NCBI RefSeq assembly: GCF_017942085.1
Contig: NZ_JAGKSP010000018.1
Span: 32,090 to 96,089, forward strand
Length of the DNA stretch: 64,000 nt
Direction: 5' to 3'
Origin: Paenibacillus lignilyticus
GTDB taxonomy: Bacteria > Bacillota > Bacilli > Paenibacillales > Paenibacillaceae
A program made the position numbers and the translations under genes. How positions within the stretch are numbered: the stretch's first letter is position 1; every line of letters starts with the position of its first letter. Positions 1 to 8,352 of this stretch are shown in pieces. A model generated the notes under the pieces. The model was not told the origin of the DNA. It did not search any database and saw only the letters and a list, made by a program, of their open reading frames with translations.

Positions 1-1989
1 AACCGTCACCGCTTGCGAGGTCATCGTTCCGTCGAATACAACATACGTAAACGAGTCTGCTCCGCTTACTCCCGGATTAGGCGCGTAAGTAAATGCACCT
101 GTTTCGTCTGAAAAGGTTAACTGACCTTTACTCGGATCGGATCCAATTCGATAGGTCAGTCCATCATGATCCTTATCGACGCCGCTCATATTCCCTGTGT
201 AACTGCCATCCTCATCCACTTCAAAACTAATCGCATTCGCTTCCGGCCGATCATTCAATGGGTTGATGGTAATCGTGACGGTTACCGCTTCCGAGTCTTC
301 CGTTCCATCGTTCGCCACATAAGTGAAGCTATCCGTTCCGCTAAAATCCGCTGCAGGCGTGTATCTAAACTTATTCAATGCCAGCGAGCCAAAGCTCAGC
401 GTACCGTTGCCCGGCTGAGAGATCACTTTGTACGTAAGTGTGTCTGTCGCATCTACATCCGTGCCGCTGTACGTACCCACATAGCTGCCATCCTCATCCA
501 CTTCAAAGCTGATCGCGTTCGCTACCGGTTTATCGTTCTTCGGATGAACTGTGATCGATACTGTCACCTGCTCCGAATCGACCGTTCCATCGTTCGCCAC
601 GTAAGTGAAGTTATCCGTTCCGCTAAAGTTCGCAGCAGGCGTATATCTAAACTGATTCAACTCCAGTGAGCTGTAGCTCACCGTTCCATGACCCGGCTGA
701 GAAATCAATTTGTATGTAAGTGTGTCTGTCGTATCTTCATCTGTTCCGGTAAACGTTCCGACATAGCTCTCATCTTCATCGACTTCTAAACTAATCGCAT
801 TTGCTACCGGCTTATCGTTCACGGGGTTAATCGTAATCGAAACTGTCGCTTTCAGCGATTCCGCCGTGCCGTCATTCGCCACATAAGTGAAGCTGTCCGT
901 CCCGCTAAACCCCGCTGCAGGCGTATATCTAAACTGGTTCAAATCTAGCGAATCATAACTTAGCGTACCGTGCCCAGGCGGAGTGAGCACGCTGTATGTA
1001 AGTGTGTCTGTCTCATCCGCATCCGTTCCGTTAAACGTACCGAGATAGCTGCCGTCTTCATCGACTTCGAAGCTAATTGCACCTGCCACCGGAGGATGAT
1101 TCACCACTGGCGCAGCCCCAACCGTCACACTAAACAGCTTCGTAGCACTCTCTTCACCATCTGTCCCATCCACTGTAACAATGAGAGACTGCGAGCTTGG
1201 ATTTACAGCCGTTAGGACTAGAGTACTAGTTTCACTGTAAAGGTGTGCATTGACAAAGGAACTGCTGGATGGAGGGTCAATCAGCTCGAAGGAAAGCTCA
1301 TCGCCATCTTCGTCGCTGAATAGATCGTTTAATTGAATTTCGGTGTAGGTTCCTGCTGGCATTACGATAGATGTGGTTTCAGGGGAGACAAACGGCGCAT
1401 GATTCGGCGTCGGCACTGTACTTGAAACGGCGGCTTGCAGGAGTGTGCGGTAATCACCTGTGGAGTGGAATTCGCCGGCGTGGCTGTTGAAATACTTGAT
1501 AATATCAGCAATCCCCGCTCCGTCTTGATCGGGATCGAGCGCCCCGTTGGCACCGACCTTTAGAGTGAAGCGTTCATGAATGGACATGCTCTCATTCGGC
1601 TTATGTACGATGAGATCTACCATGGTGGAGCCGGTTTTTTTGAGGTTAAAAGCCAATTTGTTCGTACTCGTAACCTTAACGTCGGCTACGCTGTTATTCT
1701 GGACAACAACGGTATACTCTAGCGTATCCGCCTCTTCAAAAATCGTGTTCAGATCAAGTTGGAAATTACTTCCCGCCTTTATCTTAGAAGCATACTCATT
1801 GGCGAGCGTACTGTTGATGCTCTTGATGACGACCGGGAGATTAACCGGCTGCGGGATGGCAACCGGGTCTGCACTGGCAAATCCGGGTACCGCGAGGGCA
1901 ACCGGAACGGCCAGCGCGGTTGCCGTGCCGAATAGTTGGGCTGCTTTCTTCACGGACTTCAGGCGCTGTTTTCTCTGTTTCTTAGTCAT
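1..1989 (-). CDS. Secreted multi-domain Ig/cadherin-like repeat protein (partial, 3' end outside window)
   Basis: The minus-strand frame opens at ATG 1989 and stays open to base 1 (663 codons), so the gene runs off the left edge. A GGGGAAGG ribosome binding site lies about 14 bases upstream. The product starts with a Lys/Arg-rich signal peptide and a hydrophobic stretch ending near GFASA (about residues 20-40). A segment with a calcium-loop-like DPDQDG motif follows, and from about residue 300 there are at least four tandem domains of 93-95 residues. Each domain carries VDEDGSY, DTLTY, RYTPA, GTDSFTYVANDGT and PVNDKP-like motifs. This is the Big_9/VCBS-cadherin type of repeat found in large secreted or wall-attached adhesins and enzymes. 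Any anchor or catalytic domain would lie beyond the window. Family assignment is firm; function (adhesin or other) is inferred. Confidence 0.88.
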   Translation of the reverse strand, partial: MTKKQRKQRLKSVKKAAQLFGTATALAVPVALAVPGFASADPVAIPQPVNLPVVIKSINSTLANEYASKIKAGSNFQLDLNTIFEEADTLEYTVVVQNNSVADVKVTSTNKLAFNLKKTGSTMVDLIVHKPNESMSIHERFTLKVGANGALDPDQDGAGIADIIKYFNSHAGEFHSTGDYRTLLQAAVSSTVPTPNHAPFVSPETTSIVMPAGTYTEIQLNDLFSDEDGDELSFELIDPPSSSSFVNAHLYSETSTLVLTAVNPSSQSLIVTVDGTDGEESATKLFSVTVGAAPVVNHPPVAGAISFEVDEDGSYLGTFNGTDADETDTLTYSVLTPPGHGTLSYDSLDLNQFRYTPAAGFSGTDSFTYVANDGTAESLKATVSITINPVNDKPVANAISLEVDEDESYVGTFTGTDEDTTDTLTYKLISQPGHGTVSYSSLELNQFRYTPAANFSGTDNFTYVANDGTVDSEQVTVSITVHPKNDKPVANAISFEVDEDGSYVGTYSGTDVDATDTLTYKVISQPGNGTLSFGSLALNKFRYTPAADFSGTDSFTYVANDGTEDSEAVTVTITINPLNDRPEANAISFEVDEDGSYTGNMSGVDKDHDGLTYRIGSDPSKGQLTFSDETGAFTYAPNPGVSGADSFTYVVFDGTMTSQAVTV
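20..1090 (-). repeat. Tandem ~280-285 bp coding repeats (Ig/cadherin-like domains)
   Basis: The same DNA motif (on the plus strand, TAAGTGAAG then TCCG, CCGCTAAA, GCAGGCGT and TATCTAAAC) recurs near 316, 601 and 881, with a more diverged copy near 45. Spacing is about 279-285 bp, or 93-95 codons. Similarity at the DNA level means recent duplication or gene conversion and leaves the domain number free to vary by recombination. Confidence 0.8.
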
Positions 1990-2134
1990 GAACGAACAAA
2001 TCCTTCCCCTGGCATATATGAAGAGCGGAATCTATGATCGCAATAGGCATTCTATACCATTTATACTACTGCTACTATACCACGTGAGCATTCGATAGAG
2101 AATGCGAAAGTGCCATATTTTTGTCATTTTATGA

Positions 2135-2178
2135 CGAAAAAACCGCCCGCGAGAGCATTCCTCTCGCGAAGCGGTTTT
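2135..2178 (-). terminator. Intrinsic terminator of the MFS gene
   Basis: A two-part inverted repeat pairs AAAACCGC (2139-2146) with GCGGTTTT (2171-2178) and CGCGAGAG with CTCTCGCG inside it. On the minus strand it is followed by a T run. It lies 20 bases after the stop at 2199. Confidence 0.85.
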
Positions 2179-2198
2179 GGATTCCGTATTTTTACAAA

Positions 2199-3404
2199 TT
2201 ATGGTTGATGACTGGTAACAGGCGCGGGATTCTGCTTTACCTTGAACTTAAAGAGGAAGGCAGATAACAGCAGCAGACTACCGTTAATGACGAAGATATA
2301 GTGGATCGGCATCATGCCGCCGAGGACGCCTCCGATAATCGGTCCGGCCATCGTTGCAAGCTGCGATGCGGACTGGTTCAAGCTGAATGCTCGTCCACGG
2401 AATTCCGATTCGGTATGCTGCACGATCATCGCGTTAATCGACGGATTGACGGCGGCGAAGAACAGACCGTACCCGAACCGCAGCACGCCGAAGCCGATAT
2501 AACCGGTAACGAAAATTTGCAGCAGATTGCCTATGCCGCCGCCGATAAGCCCAATCAACAGCACCTTCTGATAACCGAGCTTACGCCCCCATTTGCCCCA
2601 TCTGGGCGCCATAATGACCGTAGCGATACCGACCGCCGAGAAAATAATACCGGAGCTTAATGAAGCTCGATCAGGAGAAATGCCCATATTCAAGACATAC
2701 AGCGTAATGAGCGGCTCCAGTATCATAACCGAAAAGGTGCTGACAGCTACAAGCATCAGCAGGATCATAAACGGCCGATTGGCCAGCGCATGCTTCAGAT
2801 CATCACGCACATGCGACCTGACGGCCTTGCGATTGAAATTCTGCTCCTTCGCGAAGAAGGTCGCTACAAGGGCAGAGATTAGAACGATGGCACTGGAGAA
2901 CAGGAAAGCCTCGCGGTTGCCGATATAATGGCTGACCAAACCGCCGGCGAGCGGTCCGAGAATGCTTCCCGTCGCTCCGGCCGTCGACATGATACCAAGC
3001 GCATAGCCTGTCTTCTCTTCCGGCGTATTCGTTGCAACAAGGGCAATAGAGGCAGGCACGAAGCCGGCAAGCAGCCCTTGGAAAATACGGATAAGCAGAA
3101 ACCAGTACGGATCATGGACAAAATAGTTCAATAAATAAAGTGCGGCAAGACTGAAGCCCGAGCGAATCAACATCGGCTTACGCCCATATTTATCGGCGAG
3201 CGAACCCCAGAACGGCGATATCAGCGCACTCGCCAGAAAGGTAATGCCAAAGGCAATGCCGGACCATGCTTCCAGATGATGCTCCACGCCCAGCTCGGTA
3301 TTTAAGAAGATCGGCAGAAAAGGAATCGAGATGGAGTAGGCCATGCTGCAGAAGAAAACCCCGATCCACAGTACAACTAAGTTCCGTTCCCATGAAAAAT
3401 TCAT
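2199..3404 (-). CDS. MFS drug/metabolite exporter (DHA1, MdtG-like)
   Basis: This is a 401-residue, 12-helix major facilitator. The loop 2-3 signature GSLADKYGRKPM sits at residues 67-78, and helix 5 has the antiporter-like GATGSILGPLAGG stretch, which points to a proton-driven exporter of the DHA1 family. It acts in the cytoplasmic membrane. The start ATG at 3404 follows CAGGAAG at good spacing. It is a single gene with its own terminator; queF upstream ends 21 bases before it, so some co-transcription is possible. The substrate cannot be read from sequence. Confidence 0.87.
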   Translation of the reverse strand: MNFSWERNLVVLWIGVFFCSMAYSISIPFLPIFLNTELGVEHHLEAWSGIAFGITFLASALISPFWGSLADKYGRKPMLIRSGFSLAALYLLNYFVHDPYWFLLIRIFQGLLAGFVPASIALVATNTPEEKTGYALGIMSTAGATGSILGPLAGGLVSHYIGNREAFLFSSAIVLISALVATFFAKEQNFNRKAVRSHVRDDLKHALANRPFMILLMLVAVSTFSVMILEPLITLYVLNMGISPDRASLSSGIIFSAVGIATVIMAPRWGKWGRKLGYQKVLLIGLIGGGIGNLLQIFVTGYIGFGVLRFGYGLFFAAVNPSINAMIVQHTESEFRGRAFSLNQSASQLATMAGPIIGGVLGGMMPIHYIFVINGSLLLLSAFLFKFKVKQNPAPVTSHQP

Positions 3405-3425
3405 TTGCAGCCACTTCCTGACTTA

Positions 3426-3929
3426 TTATCTGTTATCGATTTTCTCCGGATACAGATCGTGATTCATCAGACGGTATTGTGCCATTTCTTCAAACTTAGT
3501 GCCCGGACGGCCCCAGTTGGTGTAAGGATCGATCGAAATGCCGCCGCGCGGCGTGAACTTGCCCCATACCTCGATGTAGCGCGGCTCCATGAGCGCGATG
3601 AGGTCATTCATGATAATGTTCATGCAATCCTCGTGGAAATCGCCATGGTTACGGAAGCTGAACAGGTACAGCTTGAGCGACTTGCTCTCCACCATTTTCA
3701 CATCGGGAATATACGAGATATAGATTGTGGCAAAATCGGGCTGTCCCGTAATCGGGCACAGGCTTGTAAACTCCGGGCAGTTGAATTTCACGAAATAATC
3801 GCGTCCGATATGTTTGTTATCGAACGATTCCAGCACCTCCGGGCTGTAGTTGAACAGATAGGACGTGCCTTGATTGCCCAACTGCGTAATGCCGCCGCTT
3901 TGCAGCTCTTCTTTCGATCTTCCTGACAT
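3426..3929 (-). CDS. queF: NADPH-dependent 7-cyano-7-deazaguanine reductase QueF
   Basis: QueF reduces preQ0 to preQ1 in queuosine tRNA-modification synthesis, in the cytoplasm. The T-fold protein has the unimodular length (about 167 residues) and the active-site segment SLCPITGQPDF. Cys58 forms the thioimide and Asp65 is the proton donor when counted from ATG 3929. A GTG at 3941 is also in frame, but it lies inside the AAGGAG ribosome binding site, so ATG 3929 (or GTG 3935) is the likely start. No queC/D/E genes are adjacent and I see no preQ1 riboswitch in the short leader. Confidence 0.95.
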   Translation of the reverse strand: MSGRSKEELQSGGITQLGNQGTSYLFNYSPEVLESFDNKHIGRDYFVKFNCPEFTSLCPITGQPDFATIYISYIPDVKMVESKSLKLYLFSFRNHGDFHEDCMNIIMNDLIALMEPRYIEVWGKFTPRGGISIDPYTNWGRPGTKFEEMAQYRLMNHDLYPEKIDNR

Positions 3930-4021
3930 TTTCACATACACTCCTTGTATTTACTTGGTTCGAGGGTTACTCTTGTTCTAGTAGCTTACACCTTATCGCA
4001 GGCTCAATTCAACCTAAGGGG

Positions 4022-4549
4022 ATGATGCTCTTGTTAACCAGACCTTCAGCAGATGAATACGGATCACACTTCGGCACGTATATCGCAGCTGCTCCGGACG
4101 GAGATTTGCGCGAAGCGCTTGAAGTCAATCGCAACCAAACAAACGCCCTGTTCTCCGCATTGACCGAAGAACAAGCGCTCTATCGCTATGCACCGGGCAA
4201 ATGGAGCCTGAAAGAAGTGCTCGGCCACATCACAGATACGGAACGAATCATGAGCTATCGCCTGCTGCGCGCCGCACGCGGAGACCGCACGCCGCTGCCG
4301 GGCTTCGATGAGAATGATTTTGTGCAAGGGGCCACGTTCGATAACGAAACGGTCGCGGAGCTGCTGGAGAACTACAACGCCGTCAAAGGCGCGACCGCAG
4401 CGCTTCTGCGCAGCTTGCCGCCTGAGGCTTTCCTCCGGAAAGGCTTTGCCAGCAACACCGACATTTCCGCCAGGGCGCTTGCTTACGTCATCGTCGGCCA
4501 CGAGCTGCATCATCTGAATGTCATCCGTGAACGATACTTAAATCGCTAG
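4022..4549 (+). CDS. DinB-superfamily protein (DinB_2/YfiT-like)
   Basis: About 175 residues, matching the DinB/YfiT four-helix-bundle family. The metal-binding histidines are visible: His69 in LGHITDTER, and His160/His164 in GHELHHLNV. Members are putative metal-dependent hydrolases or thiol transferases (for example bacillithiol transferases), but the substrate here is unknown. The AAGGGG binding site (4015-4020) touches ATG 4022; TTG 4031, three codons in, has better spacing and may be the true start. It is transcribed alone between convergent queF-side genes and deoC, ending in a bidirectional terminator. Confidence 0.85.
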   Translation: MMLLLTRPSADEYGSHFGTYIAAAPDGDLREALEVNRNQTNALFSALTEEQALYRYAPGKWSLKEVLGHITDTERIMSYRLLRAARGDRTPLPGFDENDFVQGATFDNETVAELLENYNAVKGATAALLRSLPPEAFLRKGFASNTDISARALAYVIVGHELHHLNVIRERYLNR

Positions 4550-4557
4550 AAAATAAC

Positions 4558-4592
4558 CGAGAGAGGTGCATGATATGCACCTCTCTCGCTTT
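4558..4592. terminator. Bidirectional terminator between dinB-like gene and deoC
   Basis: A perfect 13-bp stem (CGAGAGAGGTGCA with its complement, 4558-4588) has T-rich sequence on the plus side and TTATTTT on the minus side. It lies between two convergent stop codons. Confidence 0.88.
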
Positions 4593-4608
4593 GTCTTGCC
4601 ACATGAAA

Positions 4609-5292
4609 TTAGTAGCCTTCGTTTGTACCGCCGCTGACGATCGTCACGCTCGCACTCGCACCGATGCGTGTCGCGCCTGCAGCAATGAGATTGCGCACAG
4701 CTGCCAGATCACGCACGCCGCCCGAAGCTTTAACGCCCATTTCGGGTCCGACTGTTTGACGCATAAGCGCGATATCCTCGACCGTCGCGCCGCCGGGACC
4801 GAAACCGGTCGAGGTTTTCACGAAACCTGCGCCGGCACGTTTGCAAATTTCGGAAGCCGTCACTTTCTCTTCATCCGTAAGCAAGCCCACTTCAAGAATA
4901 ACTTTGCTGGCTGCGCGTCCTTTGCAAGCTTCTACGACGCCGCGCACATCGTTTTCCACCTCTTCGAGGCGACCCGATTTCAGTGCGCCTACGTTTAGCA
5001 CCATGTCGATTTCCGTTGCGCCGTTCTCGATGGCATCTTTCGTTTCTGCTATTTTGACGAGCGAGCTTGAAGCGCCCAATGGGAAGCCAACAACGGTCGT
5101 GATGCCGACCCCTGAACCTGCAAGCTGTTTCGCTGCTTCCGATACCCAGTATGGATTCACGCAAACGGTAGCGAACTTATACTGCTTCGCCTCTTCACAC
5201 AGCTTAGCAATTTGCGTCGCCGTCGCATCCGGTTTCAACAACGTATGGTCAAAATAAGCGGCTAATGCTGCTCCTTGTAACTCGTTACCCAT
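4609..5292 (-). CDS. deoC: Deoxyribose-phosphate aldolase
   Basis: DeoC splits 2-deoxyribose-5-phosphate into glyceraldehyde-3-phosphate and acetaldehyde, the last step of deoxynucleoside use. The 227-residue class I aldolase shows the start motif YFDHTLLKPDAT, Asp96 in EIDMVLN, the Schiff-base Lys159 in FVKTSTGFG and Lys188 in GVKASGGVRD. It is the last gene of a minus-strand unit after deoR (24-base gap) and the nucleoside importer, which fits its role. A bidirectional terminator follows. Confidence 0.96.
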   Translation of the reverse strand: MGNELQGAALAAYFDHTLLKPDATATQIAKLCEEAKQYKFATVCVNPYWVSEAAKQLAGSGVGITTVVGFPLGASSSLVKIAETKDAIENGATEIDMVLNVGALKSGRLEEVENDVRGVVEACKGRAASKVILEVGLLTDEEKVTASEICKRAGAGFVKTSTGFGPGGATVEDIALMRQTVGPEMGVKASGGVRDLAAVRNLIAAGATRIGASASVTIVSGGTNEGY

Positions 5293-5316
5293 CCTATTTC
5301 CTACTCTCTGTCTGTT

Positions 5317-6273
5317 TTAGTTAGTCCGTTCCAGCAGGTATTTGGCGGTAAATTGATCGGTTATCAGCACGTTCGTATATCTCCCGCGCAGCGCGCCGTA
5401 GATCCCGTCGACCTTGCGGATACCGCCTGCTACCAGAATGGATTTTTCTTTCTTCTTCAGATCCTCGAGATCGATTCCGATGGTGCGCTGATTCAGCTCT
5501 TGGGAGCAGATCACACCGTCCAGATTGAAGTATCGCGAGCAAATATCGCCGGCGCCTTTCTCGAAGATCATCCGAAGCTCGTTCTCGTTGAAATAGTTCG
5601 CTTTGATCAAAACGGAATCTTCCGTCGGCGCACCCACCGTTACAATCGCGATGTTGGCCTTCTTCCCCAGCTCCAATATATTCTGGATATGGCGATCCGT
5701 TTCAATCGTCTTCTTCACGACAGGGTGATCGACGATCGCAGGCAGAGGGATGAAGTACGGGTTCGTATGGAGCGCTTTACCGAACAGATTCACAATCTCG
5801 TACGCATAAGTGTTCGTCTCGGAATGGCTGACGCCTCCGTTTAGCTGCACGACCTTTACGTCTTTGACATGCTTATCCTGCAGGTTCAGCGCAACCTCAT
5901 ATAGGGTCGTTCCCCAAGTGATGCCTACGATATCGCCGTCCTTGATGGTTTTGTCCACGTACTTTGCCGCTGCCGGGCCTAAGTACTTCTTGACCACGGC
6001 ATCCTCATAATGCGGCACATTGACGATGATGACTTTCTTGAGCCCGAACTTACGCTCGATTTGACATGCGAGAAGGTCATTGTTCTCCAGCGGATCGACG
6101 ATGCTGATGATCACATAGCCTTCTTCTTTAGCTTGTTGGATGAAGCGACTTACAGTAGGTCTGGATACCCCGAGCTGCTTGGCAATTTCCTGCTGGCTGT
6201 AGTCCAGTTGATAATACATCCGGACCGCATCCAGCATTTTTCCCCTTTTATCATCTGAACGTTCTTCATGCAC
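5317..6273 (-). CDS. deoR: Deoxyribonucleoside regulator, SorC family
   Basis: This 318-residue regulator has an N-terminal helix-turn-helix (YSQQEIAKQLGVSRPTVSRF, about residues 25-45) and a C-terminal sugar-phosphate-binding domain (DIVGITWGTTLYEVA, LNGGVSH, ILVAGGIRK). The layout matches B. subtilis DeoR, a SorC-type repressor induced by deoxyribose-5-phosphate, rather than the E. coli DeoR family. The start appears to be GTG 6273, as GGGGAG lies about 12 bases upstream. It sits between nupQ and deoC in the same direction, so it probably controls its own operon. Confidence 0.92.
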   Translation of the reverse strand: MHEERSDDKRGKMLDAVRMYYQLDYSQQEIAKQLGVSRPTVSRFIQQAKEEGYVIISIVDPLENNDLLACQIERKFGLKKVIIVNVPHYEDAVVKKYLGPAAAKYVDKTIKDGDIVGITWGTTLYEVALNLQDKHVKDVKVVQLNGGVSHSETNTYAYEIVNLFGKALHTNPYFIPLPAIVDHPVVKKTIETDRHIQNILELGKKANIAIVTVGAPTEDSVLIKANYFNENELRMIFEKGAGDICSRYFNLDGVICSQELNQRTIGIDLEDLKKKEKSILVAGGIRKVDGIYGALRGRYTNVLITDQFTAKYLLERTN

Positions 6274-6315
6274 TGGCTCTCAACACTCCCCTGTCAATAG
6301 CTCACTCACTCTTCA

Positions 6316-7272
6316 TCAACGTTTGCCCGAATCGAATACCTCCCCTGCAGCCTTAGGTGCTTGCGATGTTTTGGAGAACAGAACCAAGGCGATCAAAGTA
6401 ATAACATATGGGAACACCTTAAGGATAATCGGCGGAAATGAAGCAAATGCCGGAATAACCTGCGATACGTTGGCAACTGTGCTGGCAAAGCCGAAGAACA
6501 GGGTTGCGGCCAGAATGCCGATTGGACGCCATTGTCCGAAGATCAAGGCCGCGAGTGCCAAGAAACCGAGACCGGAGACCGTCCCCGTGAATTCACCGGC
6601 GATCGTAACCAGGTGGATACCTCCACCCAAACCTGCGAATGCACCGGAAATCAACACGCCGATATAGCGCATTTTCCGTACATTGACGCCTGCTGCCTCT
6701 GCTGCCTGCGGATATTCGCCGCAAGAACGCAGTCGCAAGCCGAAAGCTGTTTTTCTCAGAAGTAAGGAACTGAGAAGGACGACCAGCAAGATGATCCATG
6801 TCGTCCAGTACGTCTTCGTGAAGAGCAGCGGTCCCAGAATTGGAATATCCGATAGTCCCCACACATCAAACGGCGGGAAACCGCCGGCAAGACGGATGTT
6901 CCCGCTGCCTGTGATGTTACGGGAAAGGAACACCGTGAGGGCTCCGGCAATCATGTTGATCGCCGTACCGCTGATAACCTGATTCGCGCTGAGATGTATG
7001 CTCGCGAAAGCATGGAGCAATGAGAAGAGCGTCCCTGCTACGATCGCGACCAGAAGTCCGATCCAGATCGATGCGATTTGATGATCCGGCCAAGCCGTCT
7101 GCAGCTTATACATCGTGAAGGCCGAAGCGAAGGAGCCAATGACCATGAGTCCTTCCAAACCGATGTTCACGACGCCGCTTCGTTCGCTGAACAATCCGCC
7201 AAGCGCCGTAATGAGCAGCGGGATCGTAAACATGATCGCATACGGGAATATTTGTTGAATCGTGATCCACAT
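6316..7272 (-). CDS. nupQ: Nucleoside ABC transporter permease NupQ
   Basis: A 318-residue integral membrane permease of the BPD_transp_2 family (RbsC/YufQ type) with 8-10 hydrophobic helices and the family motifs SGVVNIGLEGLM near the N terminus and GGFPPFDVWGLSDIPILGP mid-protein. Paired with NupP it forms the membrane channel of the BMP-dependent nucleoside importer (guanosine in B. subtilis). It starts 3 bases after the nupP stop, so the two are translationally linked. deoR follows after 42 bases. Confidence 0.93.
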   Translation of the reverse strand: MWITIQQIFPYAIMFTIPLLITALGGLFSERSGVVNIGLEGLMVIGSFASAFTMYKLQTAWPDHQIASIWIGLLVAIVAGTLFSLLHAFASIHLSANQVISGTAINMIAGALTVFLSRNITGSGNIRLAGGFPPFDVWGLSDIPILGPLLFTKTYWTTWIILLVVLLSSLLLRKTAFGLRLRSCGEYPQAAEAAGVNVRKMRYIGVLISGAFAGLGGGIHLVTIAGEFTGTVSGLGFLALAALIFGQWRPIGILAATLFFGFASTVANVSQVIPAFASFPPIILKVFPYVITLIALVLFSKTSQAPKAAGEVFDSGKR

Positions 7273-7275
7273 ACG

Positions 7276-8352
7276 CTACACCTTCTCCTTTCCGCTGACC
7301 GCTGAGTTTGCAGCTGCCTCTTTACGCTTGGACAAGAATCGGGTAATCAGCTTGTCCATCAGTACGCTCGTTGCCGCGAAGTAAATAATGATCGCGATAA
7401 TGGAATCCGCTATTTCCGGCGGTATTTCCGTCATCGCATTCATAAAGCCGCGACCGGAGTATAGGAGACCGAAGAATAACGCGGATAACAATACACCGAT
7501 CGGCGAGTTGGCACCAAGCAGCGCAACCGCAATCCCATCATAGCCCTGTGTCGGCAAGATCCCGATCTGAATGTTGTTTCCGTTACCTGCATATTGCGCC
7601 AAACCGCCGAGTCCCGCGAGTGCGCCGGAAATCAGCATGGACGTGATGATGCTGCGATTAACGCCGATACCCGCATATTCAGCCGAGTGACGGTTGAAGC
7701 CGACTGCTTTAAGCTCGTAGCCGAGCGTAGTTTTGTTAATGATGAATGCAATGATGATCACGACAATCACTGCAAGGAACAAGCCCAAGTTCACATAGGA
7801 GCCGCCGAACAGATCGGAGAGGAATGGCGCTCTCAAGGTAGCTTTGTCAGCCAGGGAACGGGATTCCGTCTCGATTTGCTCTGCTTTCAGATAGGCCGGA
7901 ACGGCGTAGTAGATCGTCCAATAAGCGACCCAGTTCATCATGATGGTCGATACAACCTCATGTACATTGAATCTGGCCTTGAGAAGTCCCGGAATAAATG
8001 CCCATACGGCACCGCCGAGGATAGCGGCAATGATCATGAGCAGCAGCAGCAGCGGTCTGGACGTATCGACATTAAGACCTACTGCCGAGGCGCAGAAACC
8101 GCCGAACAGCATTTGACCCGCAGCTCCGATATTAAACAAGCCCGTGCGGAAGGCAAAAGCGACCGAAAGCCCCGTGAAGATAAGCGGAGTCCCGGTTGCC
8201 AACGTGTCTCCGAAACGCGACGCATTTTTGAGACCGCCTTCGAAGAGGTATCTGTAGCCCTCGAATGGCTGATGACCCGTCACGGCCATCAGTATTGCGC
8301 CCCCGAGCAAGCCGAATATCACCGCACATAGGGATATAATGACATTTCTCAT
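7276..8352 (-). CDS. nupP: Nucleoside ABC transporter permease NupP
   Basis: A 358-residue BPD_transp_2 permease with the motif FNIGAAGQMLFGG (about residues 72-84) that marks the NupP/YufP half of the heterodimer. The central loop contains VHEVVSTIMMNW and the C-terminal half has GYDGIAVALLGANSP. The start ATG overlaps the nupO stop codon by four bases (ATGA), so stoichiometric coupling with the ATPase is expected. Confidence 0.93.
   Translation of the reverse strand: MRNVIISLCAVIFGLLGGAILMAVTGHQPFEGYRYLFEGGLKNASRFGDTLATGTPLIFTGLSVAFAFRTGLFNIGAAGQMLFGGFCASAVGLNVDTSRPLLLLLMIIAAILGGAVWAFIPGLLKARFNVHEVVSTIMMNWVAYWTIYYAVPAYLKAEQIETESRSLADKATLRAPFLSDLFGGSYVNLGLFLAVIVVIIIAFIINKTTLGYELKAVGFNRHSAEYAGIGVNRSIITSMLISGALAGLGGLAQYAGNGNNIQIGILPTQGYDGIAVALLGANSPIGVLLSALFFGLLYSGRGFMNAMTEIPPEIADSIIAIIIYFAATSVLMDKLITRFLSKRKEAAANSAVSGKEKV

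Noticed and set aside
166..1215. Plus-strand frames of 81-167 codons with Arg/Ile/His-rich products
   Set aside because: They are antisense to the long secreted repeat protein on the minus strand and repeat with its 280-bp period; composition is not protein-like.
3930..4021. preQ1 riboswitch before queF
   Set aside because: The leader is short and shows no compact pseudoknot-forming sequence; no supporting motif.
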